A stretch of 14,035 nucleotides of DNA from Patescibacteria group bacterium UBA7396 (GTDB lineage Bacteria; Patescibacteriota; Gracilibacteria; BD1-5; UBA6164): the NCBI GenBank assembly GCA_002470645.1, contig DKNE01000017.1, positions 1 to 14,035 of the forward strand, in the 5' to 3' direction. The notes under the pieces are model-generated. The model had not been told where the DNA came from and made no database searches. It worked only from the letters and a program-made list of their open reading frames with translations. A program made the translations under genes and the position numbers. Positions 1 through 9,734 of this stretch are shown here, piece by piece (position 1 is the stretch's first letter; every line of letters starts with the position of its first letter).

Positions 1-1113
1 TTTTATAATATTTTCCCACAAGATTTCTTTTTTTGAGAAAGATGATTTTCATATTTTTTTAGTGATTATTTTTGATATATCTACAAAGTTGTTAATATAT
101 ATTCCTTGTTCTCATAATACTGAATAATTAAAATCTGTTTTAAAGCAAATAACCTTTAGTCATCCAGCAATATAATTATATAATTTCCCAGATGATTCTG
201 ACGTTGATATTTTCGGTTCTAATGCATAATCAGAAAGAGAAAAAAGTTGTGGAAGATCAAAATATGAAAATCTTCAAGTAAATATTATATTTCGACTTTG
301 AACATATTTTTTATATTTTTGTTTTAACTCATTTTCTAAATCTCCATAACCAGCAATAAGAAAAGTTATTTTAGAATTACTTTTTATAATAGTATCTATA
401 TGTTCAAAAAAAATATCAATTCATTTCGCTTTTGAAAGTCATCAAGTATAGAGAATTACTATATTATCTTGATGAATTTCATATGTATTTTTTATTATAT
501 TCAATTTTTTTGTTTTTTCTCAAAATAATTCACTATCTATGCCATCTTGTAAAATATCTATTTTTTCTTCTCAAACTTTATATTTTTCTCTCAGAATATG
601 ATAACTATTTTCAGAGCTACAAAATATATAATCTGGTAACTTTAAGAGTATTTTTTCAATCATAACAAAGAAATGATAAAATATTTTTAAATATGATTTT
701 TTTGATAAGTTATAGTGAAGCATTTCTCATGCCAAACTTCATTGGCAATCAAAAATAATTTTTACCTGAAAACCACTTAATATTTTAATAATATATGCTA
801 TAAGAAGTCCTTCATATAAATGTGCATGAATTATTTTTGGTTTTATAATAAAATAATGCTTTATAGAAAGAATAAGCAAGAAAAAATCTAAATATATTTT
901 ATGCCAAGATGCTCATGGTGAAGTTTTTTGATACCATGGAATATTCACAATTCTTTTTATATTCATTCATCTAATATCATTTCAAATATGATAGGTAGTA
1001 AGCGTGATATCATATCATTCTTTTTGCAAATATTTTATTTCATTTAAAATTCTAATATGACATCCTCTATCTGAAAAAAATGGGGTTGCTCATATCATAA
1101 GTAATTTTTTCAT
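1..1113 (-). CDS. GT4-type glycosyltransferase (C-terminus cut by window edge)
   Basis: Probable cytoplasmic or membrane-associated glycosyltransferase of the GT-B fold, moving a sugar from an NDP-sugar onto a glycan or lipid-linked acceptor; the substrate cannot be told. With TGA as Gly the frame is open for 371 codons to base 1. The N-terminus shows the usual GT-B opening, a short beta strand then a Gly-containing loop (about residues 5-22, MIGATPFFSDRG). Residues 224-231 read GGLSKAKG, the GT4 'G.l...KG' start of the nucleotide-sugar domain. Around residues 303-318 SESSGKLYNYIAGG sits where GT4 enzymes carry the donor-binding E/K-x-x-x-Y motif. Several of these glycines are TGA. The start lies 10 bases after the stop of the GT2 gene upstream, so the two are probably co-transcribed. 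There is no Shine-Dalgarno sequence. Family call fairly sure; role in surface glycan or protein glycosylation is inferred from neighbours. Confidence 0.85.
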
Positions 1114-1123
1114 AGTCAAGATA

Positions 1124-2071
1124 TTAAATTTCTTCTTTAATAATATACCTTTTTTCTCTGGATGTATTATAATAATTTCTAATCATTATATCTATCATCA
1201 TACCAAAAATAAAAAGTATGAGTCCTATCTGAATAAAAAATATACCTAACATAAGCCACCCACTTCTACTTAAAGAAATCGCATGGAATATTTTCTGATA
1301 AAAAGAAAAGATTAAAAATATACTTCATAAAAATGCATTTATAAGTCAAAGCATTCAAAATAAATGTAATGGACGAGAATTATATTGTGCTATAAACCAA
1401 ATATAAAATAAATCTATCAATCATTTTATAGATTTTTTCCAAGTATATTTACTATTTCCAGTAGTTCTTGGTAAATGATTTACTTTGAGTTCTGATATTT
1501 TAAATCCATTTATCTTGGCAATTGCTATAATATATCTATGCATCTCAGCCCATAAATAAAGATTTTCAATCACTTCTTTTTTATAAATTCTGAGTGTACA
1601 TCCGCTATCATGAACTCCATCATTGATAAGAATTTTTCTAAGAAATCTAGCAATTTTTGTAATTATTAACATCCAAATTGGGTCTTTTCTTTTTTCTCTC
1701 CATCAAGCTACAATATCTAAATCCTCTTCAATCATTTTATTATAAAGTTTCTTTATATCATCTGCATCATTTTGACCATCTCCATCGAGTGTAATAATTA
1801 TATTTCCTGTTGTTTTTTGAAATCAAGCATCCATAGCTATCGATTGTCAGTAATTTCTATTCAATTTTATTCCTATAACATTTTTATTAATAAAATTTGA
1901 TTGCTTTATTTCTGACCACGTATTATCAGAACTTCCATCACTCACCATAATAATTTCATAATCAAATGATGAGAAATCCCTTTTAAAAGTATTTTCTATT
2001 TTTTTTAAAAGTGGTAATACATTTCCTTGTTCATTATAAAAAGGAATAACAACAGATAACTTTTGTTTCAT
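1124..2071 (-). CDS. GT2 glycosyltransferase, DPM1/GtrB/ArnC-like, with two C-terminal membrane helices
   Basis: 315 residues with TGA read as Gly. The N-terminal GT-A domain begins KLSVVIPFYNEQGN, has VSDGSSDNT near residues 43-51, LNRNYGQS near 70-77 (the conserved G75 is TGA) and a DGDGQND metal-binding DxD at D96/D98. HDSGCTLR and a later TTGNSKYTWKKSIKG match the dolichol-phosphate-mannose synthase/GtrB pattern. Two hydrophobic helices follow near the C-terminus, as in bacterial GtrB and ArnC proteins. Members of this family transfer a sugar from an NDP-sugar to a polyprenyl phosphate at the inner membrane face, making donors for surface glycans. Length fits the family. It lies 21 bases after the pilin-like gene and 10 bases before the GT4 gene, suggesting one transcript. 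The sugar is unknown. Confidence 0.9.
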
Positions 2072-2092
2072 AAAACATATATTAAAAATAAT

Positions 2093-3385
2093 TTACCTTA
2101 CCCACATAGCTCTCGTATTCTCCCAATCCCATCTTGATGTGATGGAATTATTCTTAGTAGAATAATCACTACAACTACTACTAATAAATTCTCCCGTATG
2201 TCATTCTCTTCATCATATTCTCAAATTTACTAAATCTCATATAGAAACAAACTTATCACATCAGAAAAACATTTGATTCCATTTTCACAAGGTCATTAAT
2301 TCTCATTTTATCATAAAAAATGTTTCTAAGCCATCATTACTATCATTCCCATACATCATATCCCAACTCGTTCCAGTTGGAGTTTTACAATTGGCAATAT
2401 TAGCCATTTTTGAAAAATTAAAATTTGTATAAGAAAAGTCAACATCCTTTAATATCCAACTTCCTTCACTTTGAAGGGTTTCTTTATTATCACTTACCGC
2501 AAAATCTTTGGTAAAAAGTTTTTCTAATAATACTGAATTATAGATATTATCATCATTAAAACAAGTTTCTTTCCCATCTTTATAATACAATCTCGTCCAA
2601 CCTCAGCCATCACTCTCTAAATCACAATACACTTTCATAGTTTGAGAAAATTTATTATATGCACTTCCTACAAGAGGATTAATATAATAATATCCATTGG
2701 TGCTCCATCCAGATTTTTTAATATCTAAACAAGATAAACTTTGTGAAAATTCTGTATTTGCTAAATAATTTTTCAGTGTTAATTTATCCCCAATTAAAAC
2801 ATTTTCATTATTCATATAAATAGCATATGGTTCAAGTGTATGAATAACATCAACTCAAAGTTTTGTTTCTTGAATTGGTCTTTTAGATTTCTGGTCAATA
2901 GCAATTCCCACATCTTGTCAGTACAAATACGGAAATCTTTTTGATATAGGATTATACGTTACTTTTTCATCTGATTCATAAAAAGCCATAAGTTGAAATT
3001 TTTGCTTAGTTTCATCAGTAGTGTAGGTATAATAATTTAAAAATTTAAAAATTTTATCTCCAAGAGGATCTTTTATCGCAGCAATCGACATATCTTGAAA
3101 ATTTTTCTCTCAAAAATATCATTGATAGGTTAAGATTTCTCCACTCGCAGTGATATTCACAGTATCTTCTGGAAGTGGATAGGTATTATTTTTTGTATAA
3201 AATAGCTTTAAATCATCATTCATCTGAAGTAAATTTGCGTACCTTACAGTATCTCTTGAGTTTTTATTTCAAGATAATAAATAGGAATACATAATAATTC
3301 CTGCTATCGCCACTACTCACATTACTATAAAAATCTCGCCTCTTCTTTGTAAAAAATATTTTAATTTTTCCACAATATTCTTCAT
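2093..3385 (-). CDS. Membrane-anchored pilin-like protein with fibrinogen-like domain
   Basis: 430 residues with TGA as Gly; ends in TAA. Residues about 17-38 form one hydrophobic helix after a basic N-terminus. The following RDTVRYANLLQMNDDLKLFY and NNTYP (69-70) resemble the helix and 'YP' turn of type IV pilins and pseudopilins, although the usual prepilin cleavage site with Phe and Glu5 is not evident. The C-terminal half, from Cys219, resembles a fibrinogen-related domain: CLDIKKSG, then GYYYINP, then VYCDLESDGGGWT (252-264), then a Cys-containing tail ending in AMWVR. GGGWT includes a TGA-coded glycine. Such domains often bind glycans or acetylated groups in animals. A surface adhesin presented by a pilin-like base is a reasonable inference but unproven. 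It is first in an apparent operon with two glycosyltransferases, which may modify it or make its ligand. Confidence 0.75.
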
Positions 3386-3422
3386 ACTCAAAAACAAAAT
3401 AAAAATAAAAACTTAAGAATTA

Positions 3423-3449
3423 AGTATAAAAAATATTTTTTATTGTCAA
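3423..3449 (-). promoter_or_regulatory. Probable promoter of the pilin-like/glycosyltransferase operon
   Basis: On the minus strand a perfect TTGACA (3449-3444) is followed after 15 bases by TATACT (3428-3423). The spacing is short by two bases, but both boxes are good and lie about 40 bases upstream of the ATG at 3385. A small inverted repeat, ACTTAA / TTAAGT (3411-3416 and 3420-3425), overlaps the -10 box and the likely start point. Confidence 0.5.
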
Positions 3450-3457
3450 TAGATATT

Positions 3458-3485
3458 TTGACTTTTTTTAAAAAATCAGTATAAG
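3458..3485 (+). promoter_or_regulatory. Probable promoter of the polytopic membrane protein gene
   Basis: TTGACT (3458-3463), a 16-base spacer and TATAAG (3480-3485), ending 28 bases before the ATG at 3514. It is back to back with the minus-strand promoter, with the two -35 boxes only eight bases apart, so the divergent genes may compete for polymerase or share control. Confidence 0.5.
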
Positions 3486-3513
3486 GACAAATAATACCTT
3501 TTAATTTTAAAAA

Positions 3514-4320
3514 ATGTTTCAAACCTTTTTTATAAAAATATATTTTTTGTTTTTATTTTTATTTTTATTTATAATCGTATTACAAAAGTATCTACCGATA
3601 GAAGTTTTTTATATTGCTATAAGCCTATATGGGCTTTTAGTTCTCCCGTTACAATCATTTTTTCATCACCATTTTCAAAGCATTTCTTCTCAGTTTAGTT
3701 TTAAAAATATGATCTTAAATCCTGGAATATATGTTTTTATATTCTGTATTATTTGTGGATATTTTTTAGCTTTTAATACTATATTATTTCTTATCATTAC
3801 ATTATATTTATTTTTCATAGCATTTAAAATAAATTATAAAAATCTTTTTTTTCTTTGATTTATATATTTTTTATGATTTTTATGGTTTTTCTCTACAAAT
3901 CCAGATTCATATATTTATAGTAGCTACTTTATTTTTTCTCTCTATAGTATTATTTTATGAATTTTTACTATTATAGTATGAGAAAGTTTTTTTTCAAGTA
4001 CAAAATATTTATGATACATATGTTTTATTGTGTTTTTCATTATATTTATGATAAGTTTTTATTTTCATACTCTTTTCCCCTATCTCCCTGTTATTACCCT
4101 TCTGTTATTAGTTTTTTTTCATACCGATAAAAAAAATCATTATATTTCAAATAAAAAAACCGATAGCATCATTTTTTCTCTCTATTTTATAGGATATATT
4201 CCTCTTATAAATGATTTTCTTACTTTAGAAGAAAAAAATACTATTCTCTTGGGAACTAGTATATGATTTTTACTTTTATATATTTGATATAATTTAATAA
4301 TTAAAAAAGCTCTAGGTTAG
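3514..4320 (+). CDS. Phe-rich polytopic membrane protein, unknown function
   Basis: 268 residues with TGA as Gly, ending in TAG. Nearly the whole chain is hydrophobic, rich in Phe, Ile, Leu and Tyr, and breaks into about 8-10 probable membrane helices separated by very short loops. The longest polar stretch is a short Lys/His/Asn-rich loop near residues 206-217. There is no extracellular domain and I recognise no catalytic or transport motif. The extreme Phe content partly reflects the AT-rich genome (TTT codons). Internal TGA codons fall inside helices, where Gly is acceptable. The stop overlaps the stop of the convergent giant gene and lies inside a shared hairpin. It could be part of a flippase, polymerase or transporter for the neighbouring glycan genes, but nothing in the sequence shows this. 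Confidence 0.7.
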
Positions 4321-4329
4321 AGCTTTTTT
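4303..4329. terminator. Bidirectional terminator between convergent genes
   Basis: A perfect 12-bp inverted repeat: AAAAAAGCTCTA, the 3-base loop GGT, then TAGAGCTTTTTT. It has an A-run on one side and a T-run on the other, so it can stop transcripts from both directions. Both stop codons, TAG of the plus gene (4318-4320) and TAA of the minus gene (4319-4317), lie at the loop and stem top. Confidence 0.85.
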
Positions 4330-7300
4330 AATTTTTGTATTACTGATTTGAGTAATATCATTTCTTTGTTATATTTATTTTTCATTTCTTGGGATGTTTT
4401 TTGCATTTCATACTGATATCTTGCTAGTAAAAATGCATTCAATCTTTCTATATATTTCTTTTTTTCATTATCAGAAAGTTTTTTGTTTGCAGATATCCAC
4501 ATAGAAATAGTTTTTACTTTATTGCTCAATTTATATCAAGAGATTTCAGTAATAGTATAATTTCAAATATTTGTAGAGATAATTTTTACTTCATTTGTTG
4601 TTTTAAGTTTTTTTCTATCCTCCAAAATTTGATTTTTCATTGCTTGATAATATGCTTTATCTTTTATGATTTCTTGATTGATTGTTCCAGTTTGTGTTTT
4701 TATAGCATCAAAACATTTTCCATCATAATAACTAGAAGAAAAATCTCACGAAGGACAATTATCTTTTGGGAATGACACTCATCCTCCTCCTCATCATCAT
4801 ACGCTTCCTCATCAACTTGATGATCACCCTCAAGAACTTCCTCATCAACTTGAACCACTACCTCATGTATTTCCTCAACCTGAACTTCATCATCAACTTC
4901 CAGGATTTTCTGGATTTTGTGGGTTTTCTGGTTCAGTTGGAGGAATAATAATTTTCTTACTATCATAAATTGCAAAATACGTAAAATGACTCGTATCAAA
5001 AGTTATATTTTTTCAAGATTGTGATACTAAAATTTGTTCCCAATGTATCCCATCTTCACTTTTAATAATTTTATAATCCCCGTTTTCATCCTCTACTGGA
5101 AGAGTTATTTTTACAGTTTGATTGAGTTTCATCCCAACTCATAAACTATCTGCTCATACTTTTAATATATTTTCTATATTAAGATTTTTTAAAGTAATCC
5201 CACTCCATGAAGCATTTCATGAAATAAACTCATTTTTATTAATAAATTTAGGAAGTATAAAACCTCAATTCCATTTTCAAGAAGACGTTAGCGTATCAAT
5301 AAATGTTTCTCCTGTTCCAAAAGTCATTACAATATTTTCACTAAAAGTAACATCTTTTAATCATCATGTATAGGTTTTTAGTATTTGCTCTATTTCGTTT
5401 CACTCTTCATCAAGAACAGTTCCTGTACTAATAATTTCTTGCAATGGATTATTCAGTAAAACTAGTTTATCTATTTTTTTCTCTCAAGCGACTTCTGTGT
5501 TATTATATTTTGCAAAAAAACTATCATTGGTAAGCGGAATCGTATTTATAGTTGAATTTGCTTCATATTTTTCTGGTACTAAAAAACTTCCAGAAGCAAT
5601 ATACTTATCATATTGATTATCAACTATTTCTAATTCATAATAATACAGTTTTCATTTGGCTAAATTCAAGCTAATATTAAATGAATTCGTTTTTTCATCA
5701 TAGACATAATTATCCATAGTCCACTTTGAAAATTGAGTCATACTTTCTGGATTTTGCCCATATTTTAATCTTAAATATGAACCATCTTTAAAACGGAAAT
5801 TTGTATCATCAACTTGAAATTTTAATTCTGTCCCAACATTTCACCACCAAGTTTCTTTGTATTCTTTTCTTAATAACGATGGAATAGGGATATCTATATT
5901 TAAATCTTCTTCTAAAGAAAATTTTTGTCCAAAATATTTTTCTACATCAACATTATACAAACTTTTCAAAATTTTTGAATATATTGATCTATAATCTATA
6001 CCTACTCATAACCAATCGTTATATTCATTTTCAAGGGAAATTTTTCCCATAATTTTTTGTGGTAAATTTTGTTTTAAACTATTATTGGTAGAAAGTATAA
6101 AATATCCTCATCATTGCCCATGATCAGTTCAAAGAGTTCCATTTGTTTTAAGAGTTCTTCAAAATTCTGAATATACAATAATAGTAACATCTTTTCATGA
6201 ATTTTTCATTTGAGTAAAAAATTCTGCGATATCTTTTGCCAAATCGCGAGTCCTATCTCATAAATTATATACCCCTGCTTTTAACTGGTCACCATGAGTA
6301 TCATATCATCCTCAACCTGGCACATAATAAGTAATTCCTAAACCATTATCAATTAAGCTTTTTGTAAAATTTAATCTGGTAGCAAGTGTATATCATACCG
6401 ATGATTGTCATGATGTTCCAACCGCATCTAATGTAATTGAATTTTTAAAGTTATTTACTGTATCTCAAGGATATTCTCTTGTATTTAAAATATTTTTTAA
6501 TACTGACATTTGATATTCTTTTTCTGAATTTGTTGTTCCTCAAACGGTATTTCTGTACAAAATAGAGCTTCATCAAATATTAATGTAATTCCCATTCGTA
6601 TAAATAGCTGGCCTATTCGTTCAAAGTACTATATGATTGAGTGGATTAGTGTCATTTTTTATCAATTCTCAAATAAGCCCTGGAGTTCAGACTGTTTGGA
6701 GTGCTTTTTGACTGGCAACTTGTATTGCAGCAGTATCATGTCATCTTGAATGATTTGGAGTTCATACTTTATTTACTATTCTCAAATCTCAGCTGTCATA
6801 AAAAGATTGAAAACTTTCAAATGATTTATTGATGTAAAAATCTCAAAATTCTAATAAATCACTTTTATTATATGACATTCATCATCTTATTTGAGAATAA
6901 TATTCATATTCATTTTTAGGAATAACTCCATTAATCCAATCATATCAACCATAAAGTTCAATCATAATTAATTTTTTTGAACTATCGTTAATCTGAGTAT
7001 TTCAAGAGTTTGATATTCAACTACTCTCTTTATCATATCAACTCAAAAGTAAAAACTCTGGTTGTGAAAGTAACATCGCGATAACAGCTCTTATGTATTT
7101 ATTTCTATATGATACATTATTTGGTAAAAAATCTCTGGCTCATCCATTTTGATCAACTTGAAGGAATGTAGCTAATTTTTCTCTCATTCATAATGGAATT
7201 TTTCTTCATAAATACAAATTTTGCTCTAATTGATCCAACATCTCTTCAATAGAAATATCTGAGTGAAATTCATATCAGGGTAATACTTGGATAGTACTTT

Positions 7301-9512
7301 CAAAAAAATTATATGTATTTTTTCCTGAAATAAGACTTCATGAAGATATTTTTAATTCTCACTTTTGAGCATCAAATTGTCATTCTATATTAATTTTTCA
7401 AGATGCTGTTTGTATATAGAAGTCCGGTAGCACAATAGTCCCACTTAAAAAAGAAAGAGTTCAGCTCTGAGTATCATTTGCATACACTTTCGGAATGAAA
7501 GAACTAAAATGATGCTCAAAAAATCATACTTGATTATCTAATGATTCTATCATTGGTTCTTGAATAGTATTTTCTGAATTTTCTCATACTTCAGGTATAT
7601 TTTGAGAATCATTTTCAGAAATGTTTTCTTCGGTATTTTCTGATTTTTCATCTGTCATAGAAGTTTCTTGAGATCATAGACTAGAAGTATTTTCTCATTC
7701 TGTACCAGTATTTGAAGTTTCTTGAGAAATAGGAGTTTCTAGCTCTGATTTTTCTCAATTTTCTTGTGGTAACATTATTGATGATTCTTTTTCTTCTCAC
7801 ATATCAGAATTAATTATCTCTCAAGAACTAGTTTGTTGAGATAGATCATTGAGTTCTGTAATTTGAGGTAAAAGATTATTTTCTTTTAAATCAGCCTCAA
7901 TCATCTGATCTACATCATCAATATCTTGAAAAATATTTTCCTCATCAAGTAAAAATAAAGATGTTTTTTGTACTTGCATACTATCAATTTCAAGAACTTT
8001 TGGTTCAGTAGAAAGTGAAAAAGCTCACAATGATATGTTTCATGAAAAAGTATTTGCTTTACTTGTTTTTATATCAAAGATTCATGTATTTGTATTATAA
8101 GTTTTTGGTATAAAGTGCGTAAGATTATAGTATCAGGTTCCTGTTGTAAATGCTATTTTTGAGGCATAAGTTACCCATTGATTGTGAAAATAAGCATTCA
8201 TAAAAGCTTCGTTATGATCAAATCATTCTCTTCAAAAAATACTTCTTGGGTTATAAGGTGTCCAATCTAAAGTAGTTAATAGTGATGCATCATTTAAGAG
8301 TCAGTCTACCTGAAAACTTTCGTCTTTTGCATGAAGTTGTTTTAAAGTTCATATCATTAATTCTATAGGATTTTTGTATCTGATTGAATTCATAGAAACA
8401 TCACTATACATAATATCACTGGTAAGCAACCATTTTATGGATGGAAGTAATTCAAAATTATAACTCATAATTTGTTCAGCAAACATTTCTATTTCTCATT
8501 GAGTTGGGGTATCATAGACATAATATTTCAATAATCTCCATGCAAGAAAATAAGCAATTTCTGCCTCTCTTTTTGCAAAAATATAATCAATAATATTATC
8601 TCATAATCCATTATTTCCTGATATTGATTGAGTAATTTTTGTATTATCTATACTTCAACTTGCCGTATCATAAAAAGAAAAATTAACCCCTGTTTTTAAA
8701 GCTCCTGATAAAAATACTATCCCCGTATTTGTATTATGAAAAGTCTCATCAAAATATACTTTTTTATCTTCTCAATATCTAAATCAAGTTAATATAAGTG
8801 CTAAAGCAGCTACATCTTCTTCAGTATAATTTCTAATGGCTCAAGGAGTTTCTGCATCTTCCCAAGGTTTATGTTCTAACATCAAAAAAAGCTGCATTAA
8901 TTCTCTTGCATAATTTTCATTTGGCTTATCTTTATTTGGTCCATTTAATAAGTCTAAATATTTTCACATAGCAAAACTATTCTCTGGATTTTGAGTATCA
9001 AATAAGACTCTTTTTATCATTTTTTTATAATTTCATAAGGTCTCTTCATAGAGTATTTTAAAATGATTTTCTATATCTGGAAAATTAATATTTGTAGCAC
9101 CAGCACCATCTCTATCAACTGGAAAAATATCTTCAAATAATCAAAATAATTTTCTTTTTGCTTCATATGGATCAGCATAATACGCAAATGCATACGCTTT
9201 TCTGTTTGCATTAGTATCACTTACATTAAAACTATCTCCTTTAAAATTTTCGAGTTGTTGTAAATATTGTGCTCTGTTTGGTCAATTTTGATTGGGAAAC
9301 AATATATTTACAGCATTTTGTGCGCTTCCAGCATTATAAAGTGAATCTATCATTTGTGGAGTTGCTCCAATAAGAGCTCTTCCAGCAAGATGCTGGGCTT
9401 TTTCAAAAGTCCATGGGCTAGATAAGCCATTTGTTTCAAGTGCACGTGAAAGAGGAAATAAAAAATGAAACAAAAAAGAAAATAGTACTATAAATGCAAG
9501 TATTTTTTTCAT
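4317..9512 (-). CDS. Giant secreted DUF1800-DUF1501 fusion protein
   Basis: 1731 residues, open without TAA/TAG when TGA is Gly; I checked every line in frame. Order: signal peptide (about 1-25, cleavage likely after PLSRA); DUF1800 (about 30-820) with AHLAGRALIGATP near the start, NENYARELMQLF at 198-209 and YTEEDV just after; an acidic Ser/Glu/Asn insert (about 550-652) inside it; DUF1501 (about 846-1185) with ELYGGYDWING, NHSRGHD, YVPGGGGYDTHGD, EFGRT at 1116-1120 and DHGQGGG at 1130-1136; beta-rich modules ending in HFTYFAIYD; a 41-residue Gly/Ser linker (1538-1578); a tail with Cys1586 and Cys1600, the only cysteines, followed by a basic helical end. DUF1501 belongs to the sulfatase/alkaline-phosphatase-like fold; both families are poorly characterised and are normally separate neighbouring genes. 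Here they are one secreted polypeptide, probably held at the surface. The substrate is unknown. Confidence 0.92.
4779..4901 (-). repeat. Gly/Ser-rich linker coding tract
   Basis: Forty-one codons of almost only Gly and Ser, ending in seven glycines. Gly is coded by a mix of TGA, GGA, GGT and GGG, with TGA the most frequent, so the stretch would be shredded by stops in the standard code. It joins the large beta-rich ectodomain to the two-cysteine tail and probably acts as a flexible spacer. Confidence 0.85.
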
Positions 9513-9567
9513 ATCTTATGATTATTGTAATTAAAGTGATTTTAAATTTTTATATTTATTTTTTAAT

Positions 9568-9595
9568 TTTATAATGATTTTAGTTGCTTTGTCAA
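9568..9595 (-). promoter_or_regulatory. Promoter of the DUF1800-DUF1501 gene
   Basis: On the minus strand TTGACA (9595-9590), a 16-base spacer and TATAAA (9573-9568). This leaves a leader of roughly 50 bases before the ATG at 9512. No Shine-Dalgarno sequence precedes the start (CATAAGAT). Confidence 0.65.
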
Positions 9596-9628
9596 AAACA
9601 AATATAGCCAATAGTTCAAAAAGTAAAT

Positions 9629-9657
9629 TTGACAAAATAAACAAAATAAAATACAAT
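9629..9657 (+). promoter_or_regulatory. Promoter of the repeat surface protein gene
   Basis: TTGACA (9629-9634), a 17-base spacer and TACAAT (9652-9657). The leader to the ATG at 9735 is about 70 bases. A second -10-like TATAAT (9676-9681) lies downstream without a good -35. The promoter is divergent from that of the giant gene, with 33 bases between the two -35 boxes. Confidence 0.65.
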
Positions 9658-9734
9658 ATCAAGGAACTCTTTATCTATAATAAAAATAGCTAAGAGGGAT
9701 GTATTTTATATATTTTATTTTTTAATTATATATT

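Noticed and set aside
432..665. Plus-strand hydrophobic open frame of 77 codons
   Set aside because: It is antisense to the GT4 gene, whose frame matches family motifs; AT-rich DNA gives Phe/Leu/Tyr-rich shadows.
2093..2590. Separate small minus-strand gene ending at 2303 and a non-coding stretch at 2093-2302
   Set aside because: With TGA as Gly the frame runs on to TAA at 2093 and completes the fibrinogen-like domain.
4700..5373. Open frames within the giant gene: 4700-4999 minus (wrong frame, acidic), 4766-4948 plus and 5122-5373 plus
   Set aside because: They are shadows of the Gly/Ser linker and flanking codons of the giant gene; the real frame is continuous and carries recognisable motifs.
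4317..9512. Reading the region as a decayed pseudogene with dozens of stops
   Set aside because: All apparent stops are TGA, none TAA or TAG, and many sit at conserved glycines; this is codon reassignment, not decay.
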